42,397 nucleotides of DNA from Sphaerotilus sp. (GTDB taxonomy: Bacteria; Pseudomonadota; Gammaproteobacteria; Burkholderiales; Burkholderiaceae_C): the NCBI RefSeq assembly GCF_013299175.1, contig NZ_JAAFKF010000024.1, forward strand, positions 1 to 42,397, given 5' to 3'. The translations under genes and the position numbers were made by a program. The notes beneath the pieces were generated by a model that was given only the letters and a program-made list of their open reading frames with translations, had not been told where the DNA came from and ran no database searches. Each line of letters begins with the position of its first letter. The stretch's first letter is position 1. Below are positions 7,971 to 15,871 of this stretch, one piece after another.

Positions 7971-8980
7971 AGACGCCGCGCACTGGCCCGCGCCAGATAG
8001 AACCACTCCTGCCCGACCTGCGCCCGCGGATTGGGGAACACGATCCAGCCATCGGTCTCGGCCACCACCGGGCGCCCGCCGTCGCGGTAGCCCAGCACCT
8101 CGCCCGCACGGACCGGGTCGAAGCTCGCCCACTCGCGGCTGAAATGGTCCCCCGCGTGCGCGCAGTCGATCACGTCGAACAGGCACATCACCGTGTGCAA
8201 CACAGGCGCCACCGCCCCTGCGCCCGCGGCCTCTGTGTCCGCTGCCTCCTGCGGCACCTCCGCGACCATGCCCAGCAACCGCAAGGTCCGCAGCACCGCC
8301 CGCCGCGCCACCGCGGGCGCCTGCGGGTCGTCGTGCTGTCCACATTCGAGCGTGACGCCGTAGCCACCGCAGGCCCGCATGTACTCGGTCGTCCCGACGC
8401 CGAACTGCGGATCGGGTGCGGCCTGTGCCGTGGTGACAGGATGCGCCCGGCGCCGGGCAACCCCGTGGGCATAGGTTTCAAGCCAGCCTTCGACCACCAG
8501 CCGCGGCCCGAGTGCGGCCGCCAGCGCCGTCTCGGCCTCGGCGTGGGCGAAGGGTTCGAGCGCGCCCTGGTTGTCGTGTGGCCCGACCATCACGAACGGG
8601 GCGCCGGCGGTGTGGAAGGAGTGCAGGTCCAGCAGCACCTCGTGCGCCTGCAGCAACGGACAGAGCACGCGGGCGATCCGGTCCTCGAAGTCCTGCGGAA
8701 TGGCGGGCGGCACGAGCTTGCGGTTGAGGTTGCGCTCGCCTTCGCGGGCGTGGCGGGCGTAGGCCAGCGGATTGGCGATCGGCACCAGGGTGAGCTGGCC
8801 ACGCAGCAAGGTCAGCCGGCCCTGGTCCAGGGCCTCGATCAAGCCCTGCAGGGCCTGTGTGCCGCAAGTCTCGTTGCCATGCACAGCCCCCAGCACGATC
8901 AGCCGCGGGCCAGGATTCAAGCCCAGGTACTGGTGGACGCGCAGATGGGTCGGGTGGGCAAAGGCAGTGGAGCGGACCAT
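7967..8980 (-). CDS. succinylglutamate desuccinylase/aspartoacylase family zinc hydrolase
   Basis: 337 residues from the ATG at 8980 (MVRSTAFAHP). It shows the M14-like AstE/AspA zinc site: GAVHGNETCG (His and Glu ligands near residues 34 and 37) and a downstream DLHSFHTAG block with the third ligand. A C-terminal beta domain with SREWASFDPVRAGEVLG and a DGWIVFPNP turn is typical of this family. It probably removes an acyl group from an N-acyl amino acid or related amide; the true substrate is not deducible. The gene is convergent with the CxxC gene and divergent from the threonate genes. Confidence 0.88.
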   Translation of the reverse strand: MVRSTAFAHPTHLRVHQYLGLNPGPRLIVLGAVHGNETCGTQALQGLIEALDQGRLTLLRGQLTLVPIANPLAYARHAREGERNLNRKLVPPAIPQDFEDRIARVLCPLLQAHEVLLDLHSFHTAGAPFVMVGPHDNQGALEPFAHAEAETALAAALGPRLVVEGWLETYAHGVARRRAHPVTTAQAAPDPQFGVGTTEYMRACGGYGVTLECGQHDDPQAPAVARRAVLRTLRLLGMVAEVPQEAADTEAAGAGAVAPVLHTVMCLFDVIDCAHAGDHFSREWASFDPVRAGEVLGYRDGGRPVVAETDGWIVFPNPRAQVGQEWFYLARASARRL

Positions 8981-9144
8981 GGCTGGAGCATAGCTGCGGC
9001 ACCCCTGCGCAGCAGCTCCACGTCTTCCCGGAGAAACCCCCACCTGCCCGGCATCCGGGACCGACGGCGGTTATATTGCCTGCCGGTTCAATCATCACAC
9101 CAAAGCCTCCGACAGCGTTGCAGGCGAAGGCAAAGGAGTTCACC

Positions 9145-10095
9145 GTGCATCCACCCATTCCCCTCCCCGCGACCGACACGACCGACACGACCGACACGAC
9201 CGACGCGATTGGCGTGATCGGCCTGGGCGCCATGGGCCGCGGCATGGCCAGCTCGCTGCGCCGTGCGGGCTACCGCGTCCACGTCTGCGATGTCCGGCCC
9301 GAGGCGGCGCAAGCCTTCGCCGAGGAAGGCGGCGTGGCCTGCGCGCATCCGGCCGAAGTCGCGGCGCACTGCGGGGTCATCGTCAGCGTGGTCGTCAACG
9401 CCGCGCAGACCGAGGCGGTGCTGTTCGGCGAACACGGCGCTGCGGCGGCGATGGCGCCAGGCAGTGTCTTCGTCATGTGCTCGACCGTGGACCCGAACTG
9501 GTCCGTCGCGCTGGAGTCGCGGCTGGCGGCGCTGGGCGTGGGGTACCTGGACGCGCCGATCTCCGGTGGCGCCGCCAAGGCGGCATCGGGCCAGATGACG
9601 ATGATGACCGCCGGCTCGCCCGACGCCTATGCCAAGGTGGGCGGTGCGCTCGACGCGATGGCGGCCAAGGTCTACAAGCTCGGCGACCGGGCGGGCAACG
9701 GCAGCAAGGTGAAGATCATCAACCAGTTGCTCGCCGGGGTTCACATCGCGGCGGCGGCGGAGGCGATGGCGCTCGGCCTGCGCGAAGGGGTGGACGCGGC
9801 GGCGCTGTACGAGGTGATCACGCACAGCGCGGGCAACTCCTGGATGTTCGAGAACCGGATGGCGCATGTGCTCGCCGCCGACTACACGCCGCTGTCGGCG
9901 GTGGACATCTTCGTGAAGGATCTCGGCCTCGTGCTCGACACGGCGCGGGCGACCAAGTTCCCGCTGCCGCTGTCGGCGACGGCGCACCAGATGTTCATGC
10001 AGGCGTCCACGGCCGGGTTCGGGCGCGAGGACGACTCGGCCGTGATCAAGATCTTCCCCGGCATCACGCTGCCGCAAGCCGAGCCGACGCCATGA
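9145..10095 (+). CDS. ltnD: L-threonate dehydrogenase (beta-hydroxyacid dehydrogenase family)
   Basis: 316 residues. Starts at a GTG preceded by AAGGAG with 6-base spacing. An NAD-binding Rossmann motif (GVIGLGAMGRGMA, about residues 23-35), the substrate-binding motif DAPISGGAAKAASGQMT and the catalytic-lysine region KIINQLLAG mark a beta-hydroxyacid dehydrogenase. The overall pattern and the adjacent OtnK-type kinase match LtnD, which oxidises L-threonate to 2-oxo-tetronate. The first 20 residues hold an odd TDTTDTTDTTDA run encoded by a 9-bp tandem repeat. Its stop overlaps the kinase start by 4 bases (ATGA). The aldolase and isomerase of the pathway (OtnC, OtnI) are not in this window. 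Confidence 0.88.
   Translation: MHPPIPLPATDTTDTTDTTDAIGVIGLGAMGRGMASSLRRAGYRVHVCDVRPEAAQAFAEEGGVACAHPAEVAAHCGVIVSVVVNAAQTEAVLFGEHGAAAAMAPGSVFVMCSTVDPNWSVALESRLAALGVGYLDAPISGGAAKAASGQMTMMTAGSPDAYAKVGGALDAMAAKVYKLGDRAGNGSKVKIINQLLAGVHIAAAAEAMALGLREGVDAAALYEVITHSAGNSWMFENRMAHVLAADYTPLSAVDIFVKDLGLVLDTARATKFPLPLSATAHQMFMQASTAGFGREDDSAVIKIFPGITLPQAEPTP
9172..9207 (+). repeat. 9-bp tandem repeat inside ltnD
   Basis: Three perfect ACCGACACG units and a fourth with one change (ACCGACGCG), in frame, coding for a Thr-Asp-Thr run just before the Rossmann fold. Copy number changes would lengthen or shorten the N-terminal tail by three residues without a frameshift. Confidence 0.9.
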
Positions 10096-11423
10096 CCACG
10101 TCCATGCACCGCCGCCCCCTGCTCGGTTGCATCGCCGACGACTTCACCGGCGCCACCGACCTCGCCAACAACCTCGTGCGCAGCGGCATGCGCACGGTGC
10201 AGACCATCGGCGTGCCGGCGGATGCCGACGCGCTGGTGAACGCCGACGCGATCGTGGTCGCGCTGAAATCGCGCACCATTCCCGCGGACGAGGCGGTCGT
10301 GCAGTCGCTGGCCGCACTGCGCTGGCTGCAGGCGCAGGGGGTGGCGCAGGTGTATTTCAAATACTGCTCCACCTTCGACTCGACGCCGGCGGGCAACATC
10401 GGCCCGGTGACGGACGCCCTGCTCGACGCGCTGCACGGCCCCGGCCAGGGCTTCACCATCGCCTGCCCCGCCTTCCCGGACAACCAGCGCACGGTGTTCA
10501 AGGGCCACCTGTTCGTCGGCGACGTGCTGCTGTCGGACAGCGGCATGCGCCACCACCCGCTGACGCCGATGACCGATGCCAACCTCGTGCGCGTGCTGCA
10601 GGCGCAGACGCGGCGGCGGGTCGGGCTGGTCGAGCAGGCGGTCGTGGCACGAGGTGCCGAGGCCATCGCGCAGCGGTTCCGTGACTTGCAGGCCGAGGGC
10701 GTGGGCATCGCGGTGGTGGACGCGGTGGGCAATGCCGACCTGCTGCGCATCGGGTTGGCGCTGGCCGGGATGCCGCTGGTGACGGCGGGTTCGGGCATCG
10801 CCATCGGCCTGCCGCAGAACTGGCAGACCCCGGGCGAGGCCGCGGACCAACTGCCGCCCGCCACCGGGCGCCAGGCGGTGGTGTCCGGCAGTTGCTCGGT
10901 GGCGACGAATGCGCAGGTGCAGCATTTCCGGGCGCAAGGCGGGCCGGCGTTCGCGGTGAACCCGCTCGACATCGCCGCCGGGGTCGATGTGGTCGGGCAG
11001 GCGCTGGACTGGGCCGCGCCGCTGCTGGCGCAAGGGTCAGGGCCGGTGCTGGTCCATGCCACAGCGCAAGCGGAGTCCGTCCGCGCGGTGCAGGCGCAGC
11101 TCGGGGTGGCCGAAGCTGGCGCGCTGGTGGAACACACGCTGTCGCGCATCGCGGCGGGCCTCGTGCAAGCCGGCGTGCGGCAACTGGTCGTCGCGGGCGG
11201 GGAAACATCCGGCGCGGTCGTGCAGGCGCTGGGGGTCACGCAGATGGCGATCGGGCCGCAGATCGATCCGGGGGTGCCGTGGACGGCGGTGCAGTCGCCG
11301 CTGTGTCCGGGGGAGGCGGTGCATGTGGCGCTGAAGTCGGGGAACTTCGGGAGCACGGATTTTTTCGCCAAGGCATTTGCGCGGCTTTGTGCGGTTGCAG
11401 GTTCGGAGAAGCAGCCGACCTGA
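10092..11423 (+). CDS. otnK: 3-oxo-tetronate kinase (four-carbon acid sugar kinase family)
   Basis: 443 residues from the ATG at 10092 that overlaps the ltnD stop; the same frame is open further upstream but that part is a shadow of ltnD. The N-terminal GCIADDFTGATDLANNL motif and the YFKYCSTFDSTPAGNIGP motif near residues 93-110 are hallmarks of the YgbK/OtnK family. The C-terminal nucleotide-binding domain is visible in VVAGGETSGAVVQALG. The enzyme phosphorylates 3-oxo-tetronate at C4 in L-threonate and D-erythronate breakdown. Pairing with LtnD supports OtnK rather than the D-threonate kinase DtnK. Confidence 0.9.
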   Translation: MTTSMHRRPLLGCIADDFTGATDLANNLVRSGMRTVQTIGVPADADALVNADAIVVALKSRTIPADEAVVQSLAALRWLQAQGVAQVYFKYCSTFDSTPAGNIGPVTDALLDALHGPGQGFTIACPAFPDNQRTVFKGHLFVGDVLLSDSGMRHHPLTPMTDANLVRVLQAQTRRRVGLVEQAVVARGAEAIAQRFRDLQAEGVGIAVVDAVGNADLLRIGLALAGMPLVTAGSGIAIGLPQNWQTPGEAADQLPPATGRQAVVSGSCSVATNAQVQHFRAQGGPAFAVNPLDIAAGVDVVGQALDWAAPLLAQGSGPVLVHATAQAESVRAVQAQLGVAEAGALVEHTLSRIAAGLVQAGVRQLVVAGGETSGAVVQALGVTQMAIGPQIDPGVPWTAVQSPLCPGEAVHVALKSGNFGSTDFFAKAFARLCAVAGSEKQPT

Positions 11424-11547
11424 TGCACCGTCGGCCGTGCAACAGCCGCACAGGGTCGCGCAGAACAAGACAAGATGAAGTCGCGGCGCAATCCCTATAC
11501 GTCCAAGCGGCTGTCAACTACACTTCCGATCATTCGGAGGAATTGAA

Positions 11548-12213
11548 ATGTCGCTGACAGCTTCCTATGTACCGACGGCCGAAGCCGCCTTCATCGCCGG
11601 GTTGAACGACCGGCAGATGCACCGGGTCATGGACGAGCATCTGGTGCCGTCCGCACTGCTTGGACAGGACGGCTCGACGCGGCTGTTCGCCCGGCTGGGA
11701 GCGGCATTCGCCCGCTTCTACTACGACACCGAGGGTGTGCTGGTCGCCAGTGCGCGGCGACAGGTGCTGGAAGAACTGACGCTGCGGGTGGCGCATCTGC
11801 CCGATCCCGCCGAGGTGATGGCGTTGCACAGTCTGCCCCGTGACGTGAGCTGGCGCGTGTTCCGCACGGGGGTGGACATTGATGTCGGGCCGTTCGTCGC
11901 TCAGGCGTTCGTGCGGGCGCGGGAGGTGGACGACGCCGATGCGCTGGTATCGGTCGATCCGGAGGTCATGGGTGGGGCGCCCTGCTTCACCGGGACGCGG
12001 GTGCCGATCGACACCGTGCTGGCGTCGCTGGACCGCGGCGTCGACAAGGCGGAGTTGCGCGAGTCGTTCCGGTTCCTGACTGACACGCATCTGAGCGCGG
12101 CGCGGGTCTATGCCGCCGTGCATCCGCGTCGGGGTCGGCCGCGTCCGTTGGGTGAAATGAATCCGCAGATGAAGCCGCTGTCTTCTCGGGTCGTGAGGCC
12201 AGCGCAGACATGA
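11548..12213 (+). CDS. DUF433 domain protein, putative antitoxin
   Basis: 221 residues, ATG preceded by GGAGG at 7-base spacing. The C-terminal DUF433 domain (about residues 130-205) shows DPEVMGGAPCFTGTRVPID, the family signature. The N-terminal part begins with a helix-turn-helix-like stretch (TAEAAFIAGLNDRQMHRVMD), so it may bind DNA and autoregulate. It overlaps the downstream PIN-like gene by 4 bases (ATGA), and DUF433/DUF5615 pairs are recognised as VapBC-like toxin-antitoxin modules. Antitoxin function is inferred from this pairing. The protein is longer than minimal DUF433 proteins, which are about 75 residues. Confidence 0.82.
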   Translation: MSLTASYVPTAEAAFIAGLNDRQMHRVMDEHLVPSALLGQDGSTRLFARLGAAFARFYYDTEGVLVASARRQVLEELTLRVAHLPDPAEVMALHSLPRDVSWRVFRTGVDIDVGPFVAQAFVRAREVDDADALVSVDPEVMGGAPCFTGTRVPIDTVLASLDRGVDKAELRESFRFLTDTHLSAARVYAAVHPRRGRPRPLGEMNPQMKPLSSRVVRPAQT

Positions 12214-12623
12214 CTTGCAAGCTGTTGATCGACGAGTGTCTGTCGCCAGCACTCGTCGGACTTGCTGTGGCTGCGGGACATGTCGAATCGAGTTGCGTCC
12301 GCGATCTGGGGTGGTCAGGCACCAAGGATTGGAAACTGGTGCGGCTGGTGGTCGAACATGACTACACGCTGGTGACGCACAACTCGGTCGATTTCCGGGG
12401 TGGAGGCCCTGGCAAGCTGGGCGGGCATCACGCGCAGCAGCCGATCCACGCGGGGCTGGTCTGCCTGAATTCGGTCCATGTCATGGATCTGGCGCGACAG
12501 CGGGATCTGTTCGGGATTGCGCTGGAGGAACTGGCGGTGCGGACGGATCTGGTCAATCAGGCGCTGGAAGTCTTCGAGGAGGAAGATGGGGCGGTCGTGG
12601 TTGAACGCTACGAAATTCCATGA
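12210..12623 (+). CDS. DUF5615 PIN-like protein, putative toxin
   Basis: 137 residues. Acidic residues expected in a PIN-like nuclease are seen at the N-terminus (LLIDECLSPAL) and in the THNSVDF motif near residue 60, the DUF5615 signature. DUF5615 proteins are PIN-fold relatives usually paired with DUF433 antitoxins, as here. The start overlaps the DUF433 stop, so the two are translationally coupled. RNase activity and toxicity are inferred from the family, not shown. Confidence 0.8.
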   Translation: MTCKLLIDECLSPALVGLAVAAGHVESSCVRDLGWSGTKDWKLVRLVVEHDYTLVTHNSVDFRGGGPGKLGGHHAQQPIHAGLVCLNSVHVMDLARQRDLFGIALEELAVRTDLVNQALEVFEEEDGAVVVERYEIP

Positions 12624-12812
12624 GACCGATTCGCAAAATCGTGAATTTATTCACATACAAAGCCAAAGTGCAAAACCATCCTTTGTCGCCTTGGGTCTGC
12701 GCTAATGAACAAGCTGGGCTCGGCAGCGACTCAAACCGTAGCAAGTCAGGGAAAGACACCCGAATTCCGTCTTCCCAATATTTCTTCAATCTGGCTCTAG
12801 CAGGATCAATCC

Positions 12813-13415
12813 ATGGGATTTTTTGATTTTATTAGTGACGCAGTGAGTGGCGCCCTCGACATAGTTGGCGATGTTGCAAACGGCGCGGCTGATATTGCCG
12901 GTGACGTTGTCGGCTTCGCTGGCGACGCAGTAGGAGGCGCATTCAACATTGCTAGCGATGCCGCAGTTGGTGCCGTAGATATAGTTTCTGACGTTGCAAG
13001 CGGTGCAGCAGGCATTGCTGGAGGCGTTGCCAGTTTTACTGGCGAACTCGTGGGTGATGTCGCGAGTGGCGCAATCGATTTGATGAGTGATGCCGTAGAT
13101 GCTGTTGTAGAAAATCCAGGAAAGACGCTGCTTATAGCAGCGGGAACGGTCGCTACCGGCGGATTGGCATTGGCAACGGCACCAACAATTGCCGCTGTGG
13201 CTGGCAGTGCAGGGCTGCTTGGGGCAGCCAGCACAGGAACAGCAATCAGCACTTTGTCAGGTGCAGCCCTTGCAAACGCATCCTTGGCTGCGCTAGGGGG
13301 CGGGGCAGTGGCGGCCGGTGGCGGCGGCATGGCCGTCGGAACGGTTGTTGTAACAAGTGCTGGTGCCATCGTTGGTGCCGGGGTTTCGGGCGGCATCGCC
13401 AAAGCGACAAGTTAA
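12813..13415 (+). CDS. 11-residue-repeat, glycine-zipper protein of unknown function
   Basis: 200 residues, start preceded by AGGA at 7-base spacing. Residues 8 to about 100 are built of 11-residue units on the pattern (S/G)D(V/A)(A/V)xGAxDI(V/A), for example SDAVSGALDIV, GDVANGAADIA, SDVASGAAGIA and GDVASGAIDLM. Such hendecads form amphipathic helices that lie on membranes or make coiled coils. Residues about 105-200 are Gly/Ala-rich and hydrophobic, with LGGGAVAAGGGGMAVG near 165, a glycine-zipper pattern of membrane-inserting or pore-forming segments. No signal peptide is seen. I do not recognise a named family. Base composition is clearly less GC-rich than the surroundings, suggesting transfer. 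It sits between a toxin-antitoxin pair and a REP-like cluster. Confidence 0.8.
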   Translation: MGFFDFISDAVSGALDIVGDVANGAADIAGDVVGFAGDAVGGAFNIASDAAVGAVDIVSDVASGAAGIAGGVASFTGELVGDVASGAIDLMSDAVDAVVENPGKTLLIAAGTVATGGLALATAPTIAAVAGSAGLLGAASTGTAISTLSGAALANASLAALGGGAVAAGGGGMAVGTVVVTSAGAIVGAGVSGGIAKATS

Positions 13416-13494
13416 GCAGATAAATATTGAAGCCGAATTACCATTAGTGATCGGTCTTTTTACATCAAAAATACAGCAGTCGCTAACTCAACAA

Positions 13495-13629
13495 CCACCA
13501 GCTAAAGCTGGTGGGATGAGGCTCAGGCCCGCCGACTGAAAGTCAGCGAATCCAGGGCCTGAGCCAAACACAGCACAAACAAAATTCAAAAATCAGTCTC
13601 ACAGCTAAAGCTGACCGGCTAAAGCCGGT
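13495..13629. repeat. cluster of REP-like hairpins
   Basis: Four short perfect stems with TAAA or GAAA loops in 135 bases: CCACCAGC-TAAA-GCTGGTGG (13495-13514); GACT-GAAA-AGTC inside a longer outer stem GGCTCAGGCCC (13520-13530) / GGGCCTGAGCC (13555-13565); CAGC-TAAA-GCTG (13602-13613); ACCGGC-TAAA-GCCGGT (13614-13629). The pattern is that of REP/BIME elements moved by RAYT (IS200/IS605-like) transposases. No transposase gene is present. Some stems may also act as terminators for the repeat-protein gene. Confidence 0.75.
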
Positions 13630-13658
13630 GGTTTAAACATTGTGATTGAAAATAAAAA

Positions 13659-14642
13659 TCACCCGCCCTTATTCAACCCCATCCGCTCCACCACCCGCTT
13701 CTCCCCCGCAAACCCCTCCTTGAGACTGCGCCCATAGTCCTCGGCATCGAGATACGCCAGCTCCTGGTCGTATTTCGCCAGCTCCGCCACATGCGCCGGA
13801 TCGTTCATCGCCACCTTGAACGCCTCGTGCAGCACCGCCACCACCCCCGCCGGCATCCCCCGCGGCCCGACCAGCCCGTAAGGCGACGTGGCGACGATCC
13901 CGTGCCCGAGTTCCTTCAGCGTCGGCACCGCCGGCCAGCGTTTCGTGCGCTGCTCGCCGAACGTCACCAGCAGCCGCAGCCGCCCCGAATCCACGAACGG
14001 CGCGAACCCGTTGGAGTTGATGCCCACCATCACCTGCCCCGACGACACCGCCAGCATCTGCTCGGACGTGCCCTTGTACGGCACATGCACATAGCTCAAC
14101 CCCCGCTTGGCGCACAGCTCGTCGAACACCACATGCGGCGTCGTGCCCACCCCGTTGGTCGAGACCGTCAGCTCGCCCGGATGCGCCTTCGCCCACGCGA
14201 ACACATCGTCCAGCGACTTCAGCGCACTGCCGCCGGGCACCACCACGCCGAAGGTCACGCCCGAAATCTGCAGGATCGGCGTCGTATCACGGATCGGATC
14301 CCACAGCACCTTCTGCAGATGCGGCGCCCGGAGCACGGGCTGGGGCAACTGGGCAATGGTGTAGCCGTCGGGCGCGGCCTGCTGCAGGATCGGCATCACC
14401 AGCGTGCCGCCCGCCCCGGCGCGGTTGTCCACGATCACCCGCTGCCCCAGTTGCCGCCCCGCCAGCTCGGCCAATAAGCGCATCGTCACGTCGGTGGCGC
14501 CCCCCGCCGGCCACGGCACCCACAGCGTGATCGGCCGCGCCGGAAACCGCTCGGCCGCCTGCGCCATCACCGGCGCAGCCAGCGCCCCGCACACGCCAGC
14601 CGCCAGCGTCCCGAGGGCGTGGCGGCGGTTCATCAATGCCAT
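13659..14642 (-). CDS. Bug family tripartite tricarboxylate transporter substrate-binding protein
   Basis: 327 residues (TctC/Bug family). A signal peptide with a twin-arginine-like start (MNRRHALGTLAAG...) is followed by the family hallmarks PITLWVPWPAGGATDVTMR, VDNRAGAGG and PQPVLRAPHLQK, and a C-terminal KRWPAVPTLKELGH block. It would capture a carboxylate or similar solute in the periplasm. No TctA/TctB membrane subunits are in the window, so it is an orphan receptor, as is common in Burkholderiales. It is last in a nine-gene operon. ATG 14642 has a GGA at 9 bases; ATG 14633 shares a base with the upstream stop (TGATG) and is the alternative. Confidence 0.92.
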   Translation of the reverse strand: MALMNRRHALGTLAAGVCGALAAPVMAQAAERFPARPITLWVPWPAGGATDVTMRLLAELAGRQLGQRVIVDNRAGAGGTLVMPILQQAAPDGYTIAQLPQPVLRAPHLQKVLWDPIRDTTPILQISGVTFGVVVPGGSALKSLDDVFAWAKAHPGELTVSTNGVGTTPHVVFDELCAKRGLSYVHVPYKGTSEQMLAVSSGQVMVGINSNGFAPFVDSGRLRLLVTFGEQRTKRWPAVPTLKELGHGIVATSPYGLVGPRGMPAGVVAVLHEAFKVAMNDPAHVAELAKYDQELAYLDAEDYGRSLKEGFAGEKRVVERMGLNKGG

Positions 14643-15358
14643 GACATCAGTTCCATCTTCATCGTTCCGCCCATCAGAAAGGTCGAATTGGCCGGCTCGC
14701 TGCGCTCCACGCGGACGAGGCCGACCCCAGGGCAATACCACTCCAGCGTCGTCAGCGGCATGTCCTGCCAGCCCTTGACAGGATCGGAAAACAGTTTCAG
14801 CTTCGCCTCGCCTTGCACCTTGACGCAGCCGTCGAACGCGCCTGCGGGCGTCTCGACCTTCTGGTTCAGCGCCACGACCGTGTACACCATCGGCACCGAG
14901 GGATGGCTGTGGCGGATCTCGGGCGGGAAGTCGGCGCGGCGGCGCAGCAGGTAGGTCGTGGTCGAGGCCGGCCAGCCCGTGCCGACGGCGATCGGCGCCT
15001 TGAGCACGTAGCGCGGCTTCGGATCGAGGTTCGGCGCGTCCTCCACGTCCATCTTGGTGGCGACGCGGTAGATGCCGGTCGCGTCGGCGCGCAGCCAGTA
15101 GTCGATGCCCGAGTCGCTGCGCCGCCGGAAGGCTGCGCCGGAGTCGAGCGTGCTGTCGCGGCCAACGTTGGTCAGGACCACCGTCTCGCGCTCGCTGGTG
15201 TTGTTCTCCCACTCGCTGGTGAGGCGGTAGGTCCAGCTTCGGCCCTGGTCGAGCGGGAACAGCGACGTGCCGGGCGGCTCGCTGCACGCGGTCAACAGCG
15301 ACACCACCGCCAGACCGAGTGGGGCAAGAACAAAGGCGGCGCGCATCACGTTGGCCAC
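14633..15358 (-). CDS. putative lipoprotein of unknown function
   Basis: 241 residues. Starts at GTG 15358 with GGAG 7 bases upstream; ATG 15346 is the alternative but lies far from that site. The signal peptide ends in a lipobox (LLTAC), so it should be an outer- or inner-membrane lipoprotein. The mature part is beta-rich, opening with FPLDQGRSWTYRLTSEW, a pattern seen in uncharacterised lipoproteins, and contains one further Cys pair candidate. I do not recognise a named family. It overlaps the Bug receptor gene and follows the small membrane protein directly, so it belongs to the ExbB/ExbD-like module. Confidence 0.8.
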   Translation of the reverse strand: MANVMRAAFVLAPLGLAVVSLLTACSEPPGTSLFPLDQGRSWTYRLTSEWENNTSERETVVLTNVGRDSTLDSGAAFRRRSDSGIDYWLRADATGIYRVATKMDVEDAPNLDPKPRYVLKAPIAVGTGWPASTTTYLLRRRADFPPEIRHSHPSVPMVYTVVALNQKVETPAGAFDGCVKVQGEAKLKLFSDPVKGWQDMPLTTLEWYCPGVGLVRVERSEPANSTFLMGGTMKMELMSWH

Positions 15359-15359
15359 G

Positions 15360-15854
15360 TCACTTCTCCGGCAACTGCGGCGCGGGCAGGTCGCGGATCT
15401 TCACGTTCTGCTCGTCCGAACCTGGCCGCAGCCAGTTCAGCCCGCGCTTGCCGGCCTTCGGCTCGGCGGTGCCCATCTGGGTCACCCCTTGGCGGGCTTT
15501 CTTGATGCCTTCGCTCAGCAGGGCGTGCAAGTCCTTCGCATAGGGAAGCTGGTAGGCCCGCGGCGCCTTGCCCGGCTTGCCGTTTTCCAGCGCCTGCACC
15601 CAGACGTAGAGCGCCCCGGCCGATTTGGTCGTCGGCTCCTCGAACACCGCCGCCAGCAGCACGAACCGCTCCGGCAGCGGATCGGTGCTCGGCCAGCCCC
15701 ACATCTGATGCACCGCCTCGTCGGCCCAGAAATAGAACACGCACACGCCCGCCACCAGCAGCCCCTTGAGCCACACCGGCCAGCGTGACCACAGCAGCGC
15801 CAGCACCGCCAGCATCGCCAGCACCACACAGCCCAATACCACCGCGAGTGTCAT
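15360..15854 (-). CDS. two-helix membrane protein of unknown function
   Basis: 164 residues. Two hydrophobic helices at about residues 2-22 and 28-45 are followed by a soluble domain of about 110 residues rich in charged groups (LWVQALENGKPGKAPRAY-like stretch; C-terminal RDLPAPQLPEK). ATG 15854 has AGGAG at 8-base spacing. I know no named family. Its position between the ExbD-like gene and the lipoprotein gene, with 17 and 1 bases of spacing, suggests it is part of the same envelope complex. Confidence 0.78.
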   Translation of the reverse strand: MTLAVVLGCVVLAMLAVLALLWSRWPVWLKGLLVAGVCVFYFWADEAVHQMWGWPSTDPLPERFVLLAAVFEEPTTKSAGALYVWVQALENGKPGKAPRAYQLPYAKDLHALLSEGIKKARQGVTQMGTAEPKAGKRGLNWLRPGSDEQNVKIRDLPAPQLPEK

Positions 15855-15871
15855 GTCTCGTCGCTCCTGTC

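Noticed and set aside
9172..9207. Possible CRISPR-like direct repeats
   Set aside because: Units are 9 bp with no spacers, coding and in frame; a tandem repeat, not a CRISPR array. No array with spacers was seen anywhere in the window.
12620..12826. 68-codon frame between the DUF5615 gene and the repeat-protein gene
   Set aside because: It overlaps the start of the well-supported repeat-protein gene, and neither composition nor motifs suggest a protein.
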